Positions 17,712 to 27,025 are shown, counted from the first letter of the stretch. The stretch: DNA of 64,000 bases from Chryseobacterium sp. MFBS3-17 (GCF_020687745.1 NZ_JAJEWK010000009.1:124001-188000); one strand, 5' to 3'. Numbers and translations: made by a program. Notes: a model not told the origin generated them from the letters alone.

Positions 17712-18602
17712 ATGAAAGATAAGAAAAGAGCGATGGGCCGTGGATTGGGCGCGATACTGAGTGCAGAATCCAAGGCAAGTATCAATTCCGCAACAGATGA
17801 AGGAGCAGAAAAATTTGTGGGTAATATCGTAGAAGTACAACTGGATGATATTTACCCGAACGCCTCCCAGCCCCGAACCTATTTTGATGAAAAAGCATTG
17901 GCAGACCTGGCGCAGTCCATCAAAAATCTGGGCGTAATACAACCCATTACAGTACGGAAGGACGGAGATAAATTTGAAATCATCTCCGGTGAACGCCGCT
18001 ACCGCGCTTCCAAAATGGCCGGACTGAAAACCATTCCTGCTTATATGCGTCTGGTGAATGACCAGGAATTGCTGGAAATGGCTCTGGTAGAGAACATCCA
18101 AAGGGAAGATCTGGATGCCATAGAAGTGGCGCTTACCTACCAGCGGCTTTTGGACGAAATAGGACTTACTCAGGAAAATCTGAGTCAGCGGGTAGGAAAA
18201 GAAAGAAGTACCATTACCAACTCCATACGCCTGCTGAGGCTTACTCCCGAGGTGCAGAATGCCATCCGCAGTGGTGAAATCAGTGCCGGACATGGCCGTG
18301 CCATCATCAGCCTGGAAGATGCCGAAGCTCAGAATATTCTTTTCAGAAAAATCATCAACGAAGGACTCAATGTCCGACAGGCCGAACTGGCATCTGCACA
18401 ACTGAAAAACCCACAAAAAGCGGCACCAAAAGCGAAGCCCGCACTACCGAATCATTTGAAAAAAGCACAGAAAACGCTTGCTGATGCGCTGGATATAGAA
18501 GTGGAAATCAAAGCAGCAGGTAAAGGAAATAAAGGCAAGATTGTCCTGGATTTTAAAAATCAGGAGGAGCTGGAACATATCCTTTCGCATTTCAGAATAT
18601 GA
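17712..18602 (+). CDS. parB: ParB/Spo0J chromosome partitioning protein
   Basis: A 296-residue protein with the N-terminal MGRGLGAIL motif, the ParB/Srx CTP-binding domain (QPRTYFDEKALADLAQSI, then ISGERRYRASKMAG), the helix-turn-helix around QENLSQRVGKERSTITNSIR, and a C-terminal dimerisation part (VLDFKNQEELEHILSHF). It binds parS, spreads, and recruits SMC and ParA. Its stop overlaps the start of the DUF5683 gene by 4 bp (ATGA), so these are coupled. Confidence 0.95.
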   Translation: MKDKKRAMGRGLGAILSAESKASINSATDEGAEKFVGNIVEVQLDDIYPNASQPRTYFDEKALADLAQSIKNLGVIQPITVRKDGDKFEIISGERRYRASKMAGLKTIPAYMRLVNDQELLEMALVENIQREDLDAIEVALTYQRLLDEIGLTQENLSQRVGKERSTITNSIRLLRLTPEVQNAIRSGEISAGHGRAIISLEDAEAQNILFRKIINEGLNVRQAELASAQLKNPQKAAPKAKPALPNHLKKAQKTLADALDIEVEIKAAGKGNKGKIVLDFKNQEELEHILSHFRI

Positions 18603-19234
18603 AAAAACTCATCGCGTTCATAGCATGTTTACTCTCTCTGATTGCCTTTGCACAGGTAAACCGCAATGATACCATTCGTACAGAGTATCATCCCCGGGAT
18701 TCCATCTCTGCGGTAACGCCGAAATCAGAAACCGAAATTGTTTCTGAGATTGAGCGGAGTAATGCGCCCGCCGGAGTGAGACCTCAGTACAGCCCTACCA
18801 AAGCAGGCTTATATTCTGCAGTTTTGCCGGGATTGGGGCAGTATTATAATAAGAAATACTGGAAAATTCCTCTGGCGTGGGGCGGAATAGGCGCTGGTGT
18901 AGGATATACGCTGTGGGTAGATAAGCGTTACAAGCGCTACCGCAATGCTTTTGTGGCCGAGATCAACGGTGTGCCGCACGAATTCTCAGATTATAATATT
19001 TCCAATCTGAAGGAAGCCCTGGGCCGGGAGCAGGACCGCTGGAAGCGAAACCGGGATTATGCGATTGCCATTACCGGACTGGTGTATATTCTGAATATTG
19101 TAGATGCGGTGGTAGATGCCCATCTGTACGAAGGAAGAAATGATCCGGATCTTGCGGTGAGACCTGCAGTGCTGTTTCAGGAATATGGACAGACAAGCTC
19201 TGCAGTAGGATTTACATTACATTATAACTTTTAA
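18599..19234 (+). CDS. DUF5683 domain-containing exported protein
   Basis: A 211-residue protein with a signal peptide ending in AFAQ (about residue 19). The core starts with KAGLYSAVLPGLGQYYNKKYWKIPL, the DUF5683 hallmark, and has two hydrophobic segments (WGGIGAGVGYTLWV and IAITGLVYILNIVDAVVDAHL). The function is unknown. It regularly sits between parB and dapB in flavobacteria, and here it overlaps parB by 4 bp. Confidence 0.85.
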   Translation: MKKLIAFIACLLSLIAFAQVNRNDTIRTEYHPRDSISAVTPKSETEIVSEIERSNAPAGVRPQYSPTKAGLYSAVLPGLGQYYNKKYWKIPLAWGGIGAGVGYTLWVDKRYKRYRNAFVAEINGVPHEFSDYNISNLKEALGREQDRWKRNRDYAIAITGLVYILNIVDAVVDAHLYEGRNDPDLAVRPAVLFQEYGQTSSAVGFTLHYNF

Positions 19235-19245
19235 TTACATTTTTG

Positions 19246-19947
19246 ATGAAAATAGCACTGGTGGGTTACGGAAAAATGGGGAAAATCATTGATGAGATTG
19301 CCGTAGAAAGAGGCCATGAAGTAGTGGCCAGACTGCGCGAGACACCCACGGCCGGAAATCTGAATAATCCTGATGTGGTCATCGAGTTTTCTAATCCCGA
19401 AGCCGCTTTTCAGAACATCAGCAATTGCCTGGAACTGGGAATACCCGTAGTATGCGGAACGACCGGATGGCTGGCACGCAGACCGGAAATTGAAGGAATG
19501 GTCCTGGCAGGCCAGGGAGCTTTTTTATATGGGTCTAATTTTAGTCTGGGCGTGAACCTGTTTTTTGCACTCAATGAGAAACTGGCTGAACTCATGAACC
19601 GCTTTCCGGAGTATGACGTGCGCATGGAAGAAACCCATCATACCCATAAAAAGGATGCTCCAAGCGGTACCGCCATTACGCTGGCCGAAGGAGTTATCCG
19701 GCATCACGACCGTTTTGAATCCTGGAACCCAGATAAAACCGGCGATGCGGAACTGGGCATCACCTCCTTCCGTGAAGATGAAGTGCCCGGCACTCACAAA
19801 GTGTTCTATACTTCTGAAGAAGACGAAATAGAAATTGTACACACCGCGTTCAGCAGAAAAGGATTCGCTCTGGGTGCGGTTATTGCCGCCGAGTGGATCA
19901 TAGGGAAATCCGGAAATTTCACCATGAATGACGTTCTGAATGGATAA
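19246..19947 (+). CDS. dapB: 4-hydroxy-tetrahydrodipicolinate reductase
   Basis: DapB reduces hydroxy-tetrahydrodipicolinate with NAD(P)H in lysine and diaminopimelate synthesis. The 233-residue protein has the nucleotide-binding VGYGKMGK (6-13) and the active-site block EETHHTHKKDAPSGTA with the catalytic His-His and Lys residues. The frame starts at a TTG at 19243, but the ATG directly after it is preferred. Other dap genes are not in the window. Confidence 0.96.
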   Translation: MKIALVGYGKMGKIIDEIAVERGHEVVARLRETPTAGNLNNPDVVIEFSNPEAAFQNISNCLELGIPVVCGTTGWLARRPEIEGMVLAGQGAFLYGSNFSLGVNLFFALNEKLAELMNRFPEYDVRMEETHHTHKKDAPSGTAITLAEGVIRHHDRFESWNPDKTGDAELGITSFREDEVPGTHKVFYTSEEDEIEIVHTAFSRKGFALGAVIAAEWIIGKSGNFTMNDVLNG

Positions 19948-20008
19948 ATATTTAAAATCGTAACAAAACAGATTTTAGAGAAACTAATAGCATTAAGCAA
20001 TATCAATA

Positions 20009-21679
20009 ATGAATTATTTTATTACTTACACCGTATATGTCCTGATTCTGTCTGTCCTGATGGGACTTTCTACCTGGAAACTGTTCAGGAAAATGGGACA
20101 CAATCCACTTTTTGCCTTTATTCCTTTTTACAATTATCTCATTATTCAAAAGGAAACCGGACACCCGAAATGGTGGGTCGTTATGGCATATTTACCCATT
20201 GTAGGTCCTATAATGATGACGGTGTTCCATTTGTTTCTGATGAAGCACTTCGGAAAAACAAAATTCTCTCAGCAATTGCTTACCGTGATTCTGCCCTTTG
20301 TTTATATGGCATTTGTCAATTATGCCGGCAATCCGGAAGTAGAGAAAGAGGAGGAACTTTACCTGACCGGGGAAGAAGACCAAGGTAAAAAGAAAGACAC
20401 TTTTTTGGGATCTATTACTTTTGCCGTGGTGTTTGCCACCATTATACATGTCTTCATTACCCAGCCGTTTGGTATTCCTACCGGTTCCATGGAAAGAACC
20501 CTGCTGGTAGGCGATTTTCTTTTTGTCAATAAACTGAATTACGGCTTCAGGATGCCGATGCGGCCGGTGGCTATTCCTTTCATTCAGGGAACCATCAAAG
20601 ATGTGGGCGAAAAAGGTAATCCAAAAGATGATCCGAAATCGTATGTGGAAGCGGTAGATTTGCCCTACCTGCGACTTCCGGGTTGGGAAAAGCCCGAACG
20701 CAATGATATTGTGGTATTCAACTATCCGGATGATTCCGTACACGTAGCCATAGACCGTAAAGATCCGTATGTAAAACGACTGGTGGGTCAGCCCGGAGAT
20801 GTAATTGAAATGAGAGCGGGTAAACTTTATGTCAACGGGAAACCCGAAGTCCGCATGGGCGATGCCCAGGTGCAGCACGCATATGAAGTACTGACGAGCA
20901 GCCAGCTGGATATTCCTTCGCTGTACAATATTTACGGCTTTTTGCCTGTGACGGAGCAGCGCAGTGGCTCCGGATTTTACTACAGATTTCAGGGACTTAC
21001 AGACAAGACCGCCAAAGAAATCGGGCAACTGCCACAGGTGGTGAGAATGAACGAAGAGGTGGAGCCGCAGGGCAAGAAGGATATTACCTATTACCCCAAT
21101 GTACAGGCCTCTATAGAAAGACAGGAAATGGTCTGGTCTGATAAAGTAAATACCTCTGCCACCATTTTTCCCAATAATAAAAATTGGAATACAGACTGGT
21201 ATGGTCCGCTGCAGATTCCTAAAAAAGGAGATGTCCTGACCCTTACCCCGGAGAATATCGGGGATTATGAAAAACTCATTGTAAAATATGAGGGCAATAC
21301 GCTGCAGAATGACCATGGTAAAATCAGCATTAATGGTACAGAGACCGGTACTTATACCGTGAAATATGATTATTTTATGATGATTGGGGATAACCGCGAT
21401 GCCTCGCTGGATGGCCGGTTCTTCGGCTACGTTCCGGAAACTCATATTGTAGGGAAACCCATGTTTACCTGGCTTAGTGTAGAAGGGCTCTTTGCAGATG
21501 CAGGATCCTCCTATCAGGCCAATGGCAAAAAAATTCGCTGGGACAGAATGTTTAAAGGTACCAATACCGGAGACCTGCACAAAACTTCGTACTGGTGGCT
21601 GGCCATCCTTATTCTGGTAGTGTTCTTCGGCTGGGATTTCTTCACGAAGTTTTTCAGAAAGAAAAAAGAAGATGAATAG
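20009..21679 (+). CDS. lepB: Signal peptidase I, long Bacteroidota form
   Basis: This membrane protease removes signal peptides from Sec and Tat substrates. The 556-residue protein is much longer than typical LepB. The N-terminal 110 residues hold about three membrane helices. The catalytic Ser is in PTGSM (Ser160) after a further helix (about 135-150), the general-base Lys in YVKRLVG (Lys256), and box E is GDNRDAS (460-466). About 200 residues are inserted between the Lys and box E. A last membrane helix lies near 530-547, followed by a basic end. Confidence 0.93.
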   Translation: MNYFITYTVYVLILSVLMGLSTWKLFRKMGHNPLFAFIPFYNYLIIQKETGHPKWWVVMAYLPIVGPIMMTVFHLFLMKHFGKTKFSQQLLTVILPFVYMAFVNYAGNPEVEKEEELYLTGEEDQGKKKDTFLGSITFAVVFATIIHVFITQPFGIPTGSMERTLLVGDFLFVNKLNYGFRMPMRPVAIPFIQGTIKDVGEKGNPKDDPKSYVEAVDLPYLRLPGWEKPERNDIVVFNYPDDSVHVAIDRKDPYVKRLVGQPGDVIEMRAGKLYVNGKPEVRMGDAQVQHAYEVLTSSQLDIPSLYNIYGFLPVTEQRSGSGFYYRFQGLTDKTAKEIGQLPQVVRMNEEVEPQGKKDITYYPNVQASIERQEMVWSDKVNTSATIFPNNKNWNTDWYGPLQIPKKGDVLTLTPENIGDYEKLIVKYEGNTLQNDHGKISINGTETGTYTVKYDYFMMIGDNRDASLDGRFFGYVPETHIVGKPMFTWLSVEGLFADAGSSYQANGKKIRWDRMFKGTNTGDLHKTSYWWLAILILVVFFGWDFFTKFFRKKKEDE

Positions 21680-21710
21680 CCTGTACAGATTTTAACTTAA
21701 AATATAAATT

Positions 21711-21754
21711 ACGGGTGGCCTCTTTTATACCGGAGACGGATGCCCGTTTTTTTA
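21711..21754 (+). terminator. Probable terminator after lepB
   Basis: ACGGG (21711-21715) with CCCGT (21743-21747), a partly paired interior, then seven T. Confidence 0.5.
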
Positions 21755-21788
21755 TTCATACCCCTCACAGGATTTAATTTTTTGATTT

Positions 21789-22406
21789 ATGAAGGTCCTT
21801 TTACCTGTTTTTTACCTGCCGCCCGTTTCCTGGATGTCTGTATTTTTAAATGAAGAAAACGAAGTTACACTGGAGCAGCATGAGCATTTCCCGAAGCAGA
21901 CGTACCGCAACCGGGCGCATATTTATGGGGCAAATGGCAGGTTGCCGCTCTTTATTCCGATTCGTCATAACGGTCAGCGTGCCATGAAGGATATAGAGGT
22001 TTCTACTGCAGAAAATTGGAAGGGTCTGCACTGGAAATCCATTAAAACCGCTTACCAGAGTTCGCCTTATTTTGAGTTCTATGAAGACCGCCTGAAGGAA
22101 ATATTTACTTTTGAAAGTGATTCATTGCTGGACCTGAATCTCCATTCAATAGATGTTTTCCAAAAGATTCTGAAAACAGAAAAGGCATACGTTTTGAATG
22201 CAGGGTATGCGAAAGTTCCGGACGGGAAAGATTATCGGGATATGTTTTCGGCAAAAAAAGATTCGCCGTTTCAGCTGGAAGAATACTATCAGACCTTTTC
22301 GGATAAGCTTGGTTTTCAGAAAGATTTATCCATTTTGGATTTGATTTGTAACAAAGGTCCGGAAACGCTTACTTATTTAAAAGAAATTCAAAAAAATAAT
22401 AATTAA
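21789..22406 (+). CDS. WbqC family protein
   Basis: A 205-residue cytosolic protein. It has the WbqC-like beginning with a PVFYLPPVSWMSVFL stretch, the HFPKQTYRNRAHIYGANGRLPLFIPI block and WKGLHWKSIKTAYQSSPYFEFY. WbqC proteins occur in polysaccharide clusters and with lepB in flavobacteria, but their reaction is not established. It lies between lepB and a subtilisin gene; the stop is 1 bp before the next ATG. Confidence 0.85.
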   Translation: MKVLLPVFYLPPVSWMSVFLNEENEVTLEQHEHFPKQTYRNRAHIYGANGRLPLFIPIRHNGQRAMKDIEVSTAENWKGLHWKSIKTAYQSSPYFEFYEDRLKEIFTFESDSLLDLNLHSIDVFQKILKTEKAYVLNAGYAKVPDGKDYRDMFSAKKDSPFQLEEYYQTFSDKLGFQKDLSILDLICNKGPETLTYLKEIQKNNN

Positions 22407-22407
22407 A

Positions 22408-24114
22408 ATGAAGAAAATACTTATTGCAGCCTTGTTCATGACAGGTTTTGCGGCTTTTGCCCAGGCAGATCAGTCTGTTCTGGATCCTATGCAGGACAAA
22501 GATTTAATGACCTGGTATCACAAGGATTTTGCCACCACCGGTGTGCATGGTGTGAATACAGAGAATGCGTACAAATTTCTGGAATCCAAAGGTTTGAAAC
22601 CGAAAACAGTCATTGTAGGTGTTTTAGACAGTGGGGTAGAAGTGGATCATCCGGGACTGATTGCCAATATGTGGAAAAACCCGAACGAAGTTCCGGGAAA
22701 TGGTAAAGATGATGATGGTAACGGCTATGTAGATGATGTCCACGGGTGGAATTTCATGGGCGGTAAGGCAGGAGATATTAATGATGATAACCTGGAAGTG
22801 ACCCGCGTGGTAAAAAAATACCAGTCGGTATTTGAAGGTCCGGATTCTGCAAAGAATAAGGAGAACCAGGCGAAGATGAAAGAAGAATTTGATATGTACG
22901 TGCAGTCCAAGAAAATTTTCGAGGAGAAAGGTTCCAAAGCCAAGCAAAATTATCAGATGTACAGCAAACTGAACGAGATGATTCCTACCATGGTGGCTCT
23001 TCTGAAAGGGAATAACCTTACCCAGGAAGCAGTATCGGCCATCAAGCCCTCTACACCGGATGAGATGATGTCTGTACAGGTATTGTCCGGACTGGTAGCA
23101 GACCCGGAACTTACCGGGAAGACTCCGGCAGAGGTTCAGGCCGGTCTTCAGGGACAAATGAAGGAAGCGCTGGATTATTTTGAATCTCAGGCAACCAAGC
23201 ATTATAATCTTGATTTTGATCCCCGCGCGATCGTAGGCGATAATTATGAGGATTATTCCGAGAAATTTTATGGAAACAACAACTATGAAGGGGCAGATGC
23301 CATGCACGGCACACACGTGGCAGGTATTATTGCAGGATTGCCTCATGGCAACGAGGTTCAGTACGGCGTGGCTTCCCGCGTAGCAAAAATTATGAATGTG
23401 AGAACCGTTCCCAATGGAGATGAAAGAGATAAAGATGTAGCCAACTCCATCCGCTATGCGGTAGATAACGGTGCAAAGGTTTTGAACATGAGCTTCGGAA
23501 AACCTGTTTCTCCGGGCAAAAACGTGGTATGGGACGCATTTAAATATGCCGAAGATAAAGGCGTTTTGCTGGTAAAAGCCGCAGGAAACGATAATCAGAA
23601 CCTCGGTACTTACCTGCACTATCCTACGAACTTTAAAAAGGTGGAAGATGAAAAACCATTCGTCAATAACGTCCTTACCGTAGGTGCCAGTACCAAAGAT
23701 GCCGAAAAACTGAGAGCCGGATTCTCCAACTATAACGAGAAACTGGTTGATGTGTTTGCGCCTGGAACTCAAATCTATTCTACCGTTCCGGATTATAAGT
23801 ATGAATACAGCCAGGGAACGTCTATGGCATCACCTGTAGTGGCGGGGGCAGCCGCAGTTCTTTTCGCGTATATGCCCAACCTGAAACCGCATGAGGTAAT
23901 CGAATCACTGGTGAAATCTGTGAATCCTTCTCAGGTAGCGACTACCGTTACCGGAGGTGCAGGGACTACTTTTGATCAACTGTCCAGATCCGGAGGGGTT
24001 ATTGACCTTAGAAAAGCAGCTGAATATGCTTATAACAACTTCTACAAAGCAGACACCGGCGCCAGAAAAACTCCTGCTAAGAAAGCAACAAGAAAAGCAG
24101 CGAAAAGTAAATAA
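22408..24114 (+). CDS. Secreted subtilisin-like serine protease (S8)
   Basis: A 568-residue exported protease with a signal peptide (to AFAQA, about residue 20). The catalytic triad is visible: Asp74 in GVLDSGVEVDHPG, His300 in HGTHVAGI, Ser472 in GTSMASP, with the oxyanion Asn394 in AAGN. Between Asp and His there is an insertion of roughly 190 residues rich in charged helices. The C-terminus is not a T9SS sorting domain but a Lys/Ala/Thr-rich tail (KTPAKKATRKAAKSK) of histone-tail-like composition. It starts 1 bp after WbqC and ends at a strong terminator. Confidence 0.93.
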   Translation: MKKILIAALFMTGFAAFAQADQSVLDPMQDKDLMTWYHKDFATTGVHGVNTENAYKFLESKGLKPKTVIVGVLDSGVEVDHPGLIANMWKNPNEVPGNGKDDDGNGYVDDVHGWNFMGGKAGDINDDNLEVTRVVKKYQSVFEGPDSAKNKENQAKMKEEFDMYVQSKKIFEEKGSKAKQNYQMYSKLNEMIPTMVALLKGNNLTQEAVSAIKPSTPDEMMSVQVLSGLVADPELTGKTPAEVQAGLQGQMKEALDYFESQATKHYNLDFDPRAIVGDNYEDYSEKFYGNNNYEGADAMHGTHVAGIIAGLPHGNEVQYGVASRVAKIMNVRTVPNGDERDKDVANSIRYAVDNGAKVLNMSFGKPVSPGKNVVWDAFKYAEDKGVLLVKAAGNDNQNLGTYLHYPTNFKKVEDEKPFVNNVLTVGASTKDAEKLRAGFSNYNEKLVDVFAPGTQIYSTVPDYKYEYSQGTSMASPVVAGAAAVLFAYMPNLKPHEVIESLVKSVNPSQVATTVTGGAGTTFDQLSRSGGVIDLRKAAEYAYNNFYKADTGARKTPAKKATRKAAKSK

Positions 24115-24140
24115 ATCCTGCTCATATTGTTATTGATTAA

Positions 24141-24170
24141 AAAAAAGGTTAAATTCGTTTAACCTTTTTT
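24141..24170 (+). terminator. Terminator after the S8 protease gene
   Basis: Perfect 13-bp stem (24141-24153 with 24158-24170) closed by a TTCG tetraloop, ending in six T. Confidence 0.92.
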
Positions 24171-24231
24171 GCTTTTATAAAGGTTGCTGGCATAATTTTC
24201 GTTTTTATTATACAACTCAAAGTACAACCAC

Positions 24232-24705
24232 ATGAAAAATCTATTATTAACAGGATTTGCAGCAGCGGGACTTCTGATTTCCTGTTCAACCGCAAAAACA
24301 GCTCAGGATAACAGAGCCGAATTTCTGAAGTTAAAAGGCGACTGGCAGGTGACCAGCGTAGATTATGACAAAAGTTTTAGCATCAAACCTTTTGATGAAG
24401 GCGCAGATGCCCAGTGCTTCGTAGGAAGTAACTGGAAATTGGTGCCCAATAACTACAGCGGCTCCTATTCCTTAAACGGAGGCGGCGATTGCCCCGTGGT
24501 CAACCAGCCTATTAAATTTGAAGTCCTAAACGGAAATACTTTTCAGTTCAAGAAAATTATGGACGGAACCAAAGCCAAACAAAATGAAGTGGGGTACAGC
24601 CTTACACTGGTAGGACAGACAGAAAACAGCTTCTCACTTCAGCAATCTGTTCCTTTTGAAGGAGAAATGGTCAATGTAATCTACCGTTTTTCAAAAATTC
24701 AGTAA
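24232..24705 (+). CDS. Lipocalin-like lipoprotein
   Basis: A 157-residue protein with a lipoprotein signal peptide (lipobox LISC, Cys at about 18). The mature part has LKGDWQVTSVDYDK near its start and then paired beta-strand segments (NWKLVPNNYSGSYSL, NGNTFQFKKI, YSLTLVG), which matches small lipocalin-family domains of Bacteroidota. A ligand cannot be named. It is followed 25 bp later by an OmpA-family lipoprotein gene, so the two may be one envelope operon. Confidence 0.8.
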   Translation: MKNLLLTGFAAAGLLISCSTAKTAQDNRAEFLKLKGDWQVTSVDYDKSFSIKPFDEGADAQCFVGSNWKLVPNNYSGSYSLNGGGDCPVVNQPIKFEVLNGNTFQFKKIMDGTKAKQNEVGYSLTLVGQTENSFSLQQSVPFEGEMVNVIYRFSKIQ

Positions 24706-24730
24706 TTATTCAACATTAAATATACTCAAG

Positions 24731-25414
24731 ATGAAACTAAAAAATATATATGTAGCAGGATTTGCTTCGGCATTGATGCTTACCAGTTGTGAAACCATTC
24801 AGAATTCTAATCACCAGCAGAGAGGTACCGTAGTCGGTGCCAGTTCAGGTGCTGTAATCGGTGGTATTTTAGGAAACAATGTCGGTAAAGGAGGAAATGC
24901 TCCGGCGGGCGCTGTGCTGGGAGGCATCATTGGGGGTGTAGCCGGTAATGTGATTGGCAGAAAAATGGACCAGCAGGCCAAAGACATCAAGGAAACATTG
25001 CCCGGTGCAGAAGTAGAACGTGTAAATGAAGGAATTAAAGTGACCCTTCCCGAAAGAATGGTGAACTTTGGATTTGATTCATCTGATCTTACTGCCGCAT
25101 CAAAATCCAACCTGGATAAACTGGCTGAAATTCTGGTGAAAAATCCGGATACCAATATCAACGTGTACGGACACACAGACAGCAAAGGTACAGATGCGTA
25201 TAACCAGGGTCTTTCTGAAAGAAGAGCAACCTCAGTAAAAAATTATCTGGTAGCCAAAGGTGTTGCTTCCAGCAGACTGTTCCCGATGGGTATGGGTGAA
25301 AGCGAACCAAAAGCTTCTAACGAAACTGAAGCAGGAAGAGCCGAAAACAGAAGGGTGGAATTTGCCATCACTGCCAATGAGGAAATGATTAATGAGGCTC
25401 AGCAGGGTCAGTAA
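24731..25414 (+). CDS. OmpA-family lipoprotein with glycine zipper
   Basis: A 227-residue lipoprotein (lipobox LTSC, Cys at about 20). A glycine-zipper segment (GASSGAVIGGILGNN and AVLGGIIGGVAGNVIG, about 36-77) is followed by an OmpA peptidoglycan-binding domain with VNFGFDSSDLTAASKSNLDKL and VYGHTDSKGTDAYNQGLSERRA; the Asp and Arg that contact diaminopimelate are present. It probably links outer membrane and cell wall. Glycine-zipper plus OmpA is the YiaD/Pal-like layout. Confidence 0.92.
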   Translation: MKLKNIYVAGFASALMLTSCETIQNSNHQQRGTVVGASSGAVIGGILGNNVGKGGNAPAGAVLGGIIGGVAGNVIGRKMDQQAKDIKETLPGAEVERVNEGIKVTLPERMVNFGFDSSDLTAASKSNLDKLAEILVKNPDTNINVYGHTDSKGTDAYNQGLSERRATSVKNYLVAKGVASSRLFPMGMGESEPKASNETEAGRAENRRVEFAITANEEMINEAQQGQ

Positions 25415-25440
25415 TTCCGGGATGAACCTATGATTATATA

Positions 25441-25470
25441 AAGCCATCGGGTATGCTCCGGTGGCTTTTT
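25441..25470 (+). terminator. Terminator after the OmpA-family gene
   Basis: A 10-bp stem with one G-U pair (25441-25450 with 25458-25467), 7-nt loop, T-run. Confidence 0.85.
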
Positions 25471-25577
25471 ATATGCTGTGTTTCCTTGTTGAACCGCAAT
25501 GTTGTACCTGTGTGGTATTCTTTTCCTGTTTTTAAAAATCCACTTTTGTATATTTAAACCTTAATCAATATGGAGTT

Positions 25578-26068
25578 ATGAAAAATAAAATCTTTAAAAT
25601 GAGTGTGCTTGCTGTTTCTTTGTCACTCGCCGCATGTAAACCGGAAACCAAAACGGCTGCAGAAATTGCTCCTCAGTCTGTGGCTGCCACAGATACGGTG
25701 CAGCGTGTTTCACTGACGTACAAGTCTGCCGAAAACTATTTTATCAACAATACCGTGCAGGAAACCGTTCCTGAAAAAATCACCACTCAGGAAGCATTTG
25801 ACATGTACTTTGGAAAAGCTACAACCATGGCAGAAAATGGGTTGCCTACCCCTGTAGATTTTTCCAAAGAGTTTGTGATTGTGGCAGATTTTGGTGAGAC
25901 CTCCCGGAGCGTAGATATGCGTCCCGTGAGTCTGGAGAAAGCCGGAGATGATCTTGTATTTCTTATACAGCGGCAGAAGGCGAGGAAGCAGGTTTTACCA
26001 GTCGTCCCTTCCTGATGGTCATCACGGATAAACAGAATGAAGGAAACGTAATAGTGCAAAAGCAATAA
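25578..26068 (+). pseudogene. Lipoprotein gene with a -1 frameshift near its 3' end
   Basis: The N-terminus is a lipoprotein signal (lipobox SLAAC, Cys at about 20). Frame 1 runs to a stop at 26015, but its last 20 residues (QRQKARKQVLPVVPS) look unlike protein. From about 25964 the -1 frame reads YTAAEGEEAGFTSRPFLMVI and on to a stop at 26066-26068, which joins naturally to the preceding DDLVFL. One missing base, most simply a T near 25961-25964, explains it. The whole protein would be about 163 residues. The fold may be PrcB-like, a weak guess. It is either a true mutation or a sequencing error. Confidence 0.7.
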
Positions 26069-26101
26069 ACGGCAATTACACACGCATTATTTTAAAATCA
26101 C

Positions 26102-26109
26102 TATTTTTG
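26102..26109 (+). promoter_or_regulatory. Promoter -7 box for the DPA-type cluster
   Basis: TATTTTTG, exact consensus, 18 bp before the ATG of the UbiA-family gene. Confidence 0.6.
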
Positions 26110-26127
26110 TGCTGATTTTAAAAACAA

Positions 26128-27024
26128 ATGACGAAATATCTGAAACTCTTACGGGTAGAGCAGTGGGTGAAAAACCTTTTCGTATTCCTGCCGCTGTTCT
26201 TCTCCGGAAATATTGCCAATCCTGATCTTTTTTTTCTGAGTGTGATCGCGTTTACCGTATTCTCACTGGCAGCCAGTTTTATTTATGTCATCAATGACTA
26301 TTCAGATATAGCGTCAGATCGTAAACATCCTGAGAAAAAGAACAGACCTCTGGCCAGCGGTGCCGTTTCCAAGAACACCGCAAAGTTTCTTTTGGGGCTG
26401 ATGGCGGTACTCATTGCCGGAATTATATATGTGCTGTCAGAGGTTTATGGTTTGCCTGTGAAGCGCTTTGCTATCGTAATAGGCATTTACATCGTGATGA
26501 ATCTGGCCTATACGTTCCGGCTGAAGCATGTGGCCATCGTAGATGTGTGCATCATCGCCACAGGATTTGTGCTCCGGGTGCTCGCCGGTGGTTTTATGGC
26601 CGATATTCCCATCTCGCAGTGGGCTATTCTGCTTACGTTCCTCCTGGCACTGGTACTGGCTGTGGGCAAAAGACGGGGAGAGCTGATCAATGCCCAGATT
26701 TCCGGACGCACCAGAAAAGCGCTGGATGGGTATAATGTGCAGTTTGCAGATATTACGCTTTCTATTTCCATTACCCTCGCCATCATTGCCTATCTGATGT
26801 TTACCGTGCAGCCCGAGGTGCAAAACCGGTTCGGCGGACGTGTTTTCTATACTTTTATTTTCGTGGTTTTTGCATTTTTGCGCTATCTGCAGCAGACTTT
26901 GGTCTATAATAAAACCGAATCTCCTACTAAAATTATATACCGTGACCGCTGGATTCAGGGTACTGTAATCATCTGGATCATCACCTTCCTCCTCCTGATT
27001 TATGACCAAAAATTTCTGAGTTAA
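26128..27024 (+). CDS. Decaprenyl-phosphate phosphoribosyltransferase-like prenyltransferase (UbiA family)
   Basis: A 298-residue membrane protein with about eight to nine helices. It carries the Asp-rich signature NDYSDIASDRKHP at about 56-68 and KNRPLASGAV, the pattern of UbiA-family enzymes such as mycobacterial Rv3806c that transfer phosphoribose from PRPP to a polyprenyl phosphate. The early LRVEQWVKNLFVFLPLFFSG is also typical of that subgroup. The next genes encode DprE1- and DprE2-like enzymes, which supports this role over quinone synthesis. The stop is 1 bp before the next ATG. Confidence 0.88.
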   Translation: MTKYLKLLRVEQWVKNLFVFLPLFFSGNIANPDLFFLSVIAFTVFSLAASFIYVINDYSDIASDRKHPEKKNRPLASGAVSKNTAKFLLGLMAVLIAGIIYVLSEVYGLPVKRFAIVIGIYIVMNLAYTFRLKHVAIVDVCIIATGFVLRVLAGGFMADIPISQWAILLTFLLALVLAVGKRRGELINAQISGRTRKALDGYNVQFADITLSISITLAIIAYLMFTVQPEVQNRFGGRVFYTFIFVVFAFLRYLQQTLVYNKTESPTKIIYRDRWIQGTVIIWIITFLLLIYDQKFLS

Positions 27025-27025
27025 T

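Noticed and set aside
20192-21580. 462-codon minus-strand frame opposite lepB
   Set aside because: It overlaps lepB entirely in antisense, has Ile/Phe/His-rich composition and no motif; it is a shadow of the coding strand.
19945-22406. Search for a parS site or replication origin near parAB and dapB
   Set aside because: No TGTTTCACGTGAAACA-like palindrome or DnaA box cluster was visible by eye.
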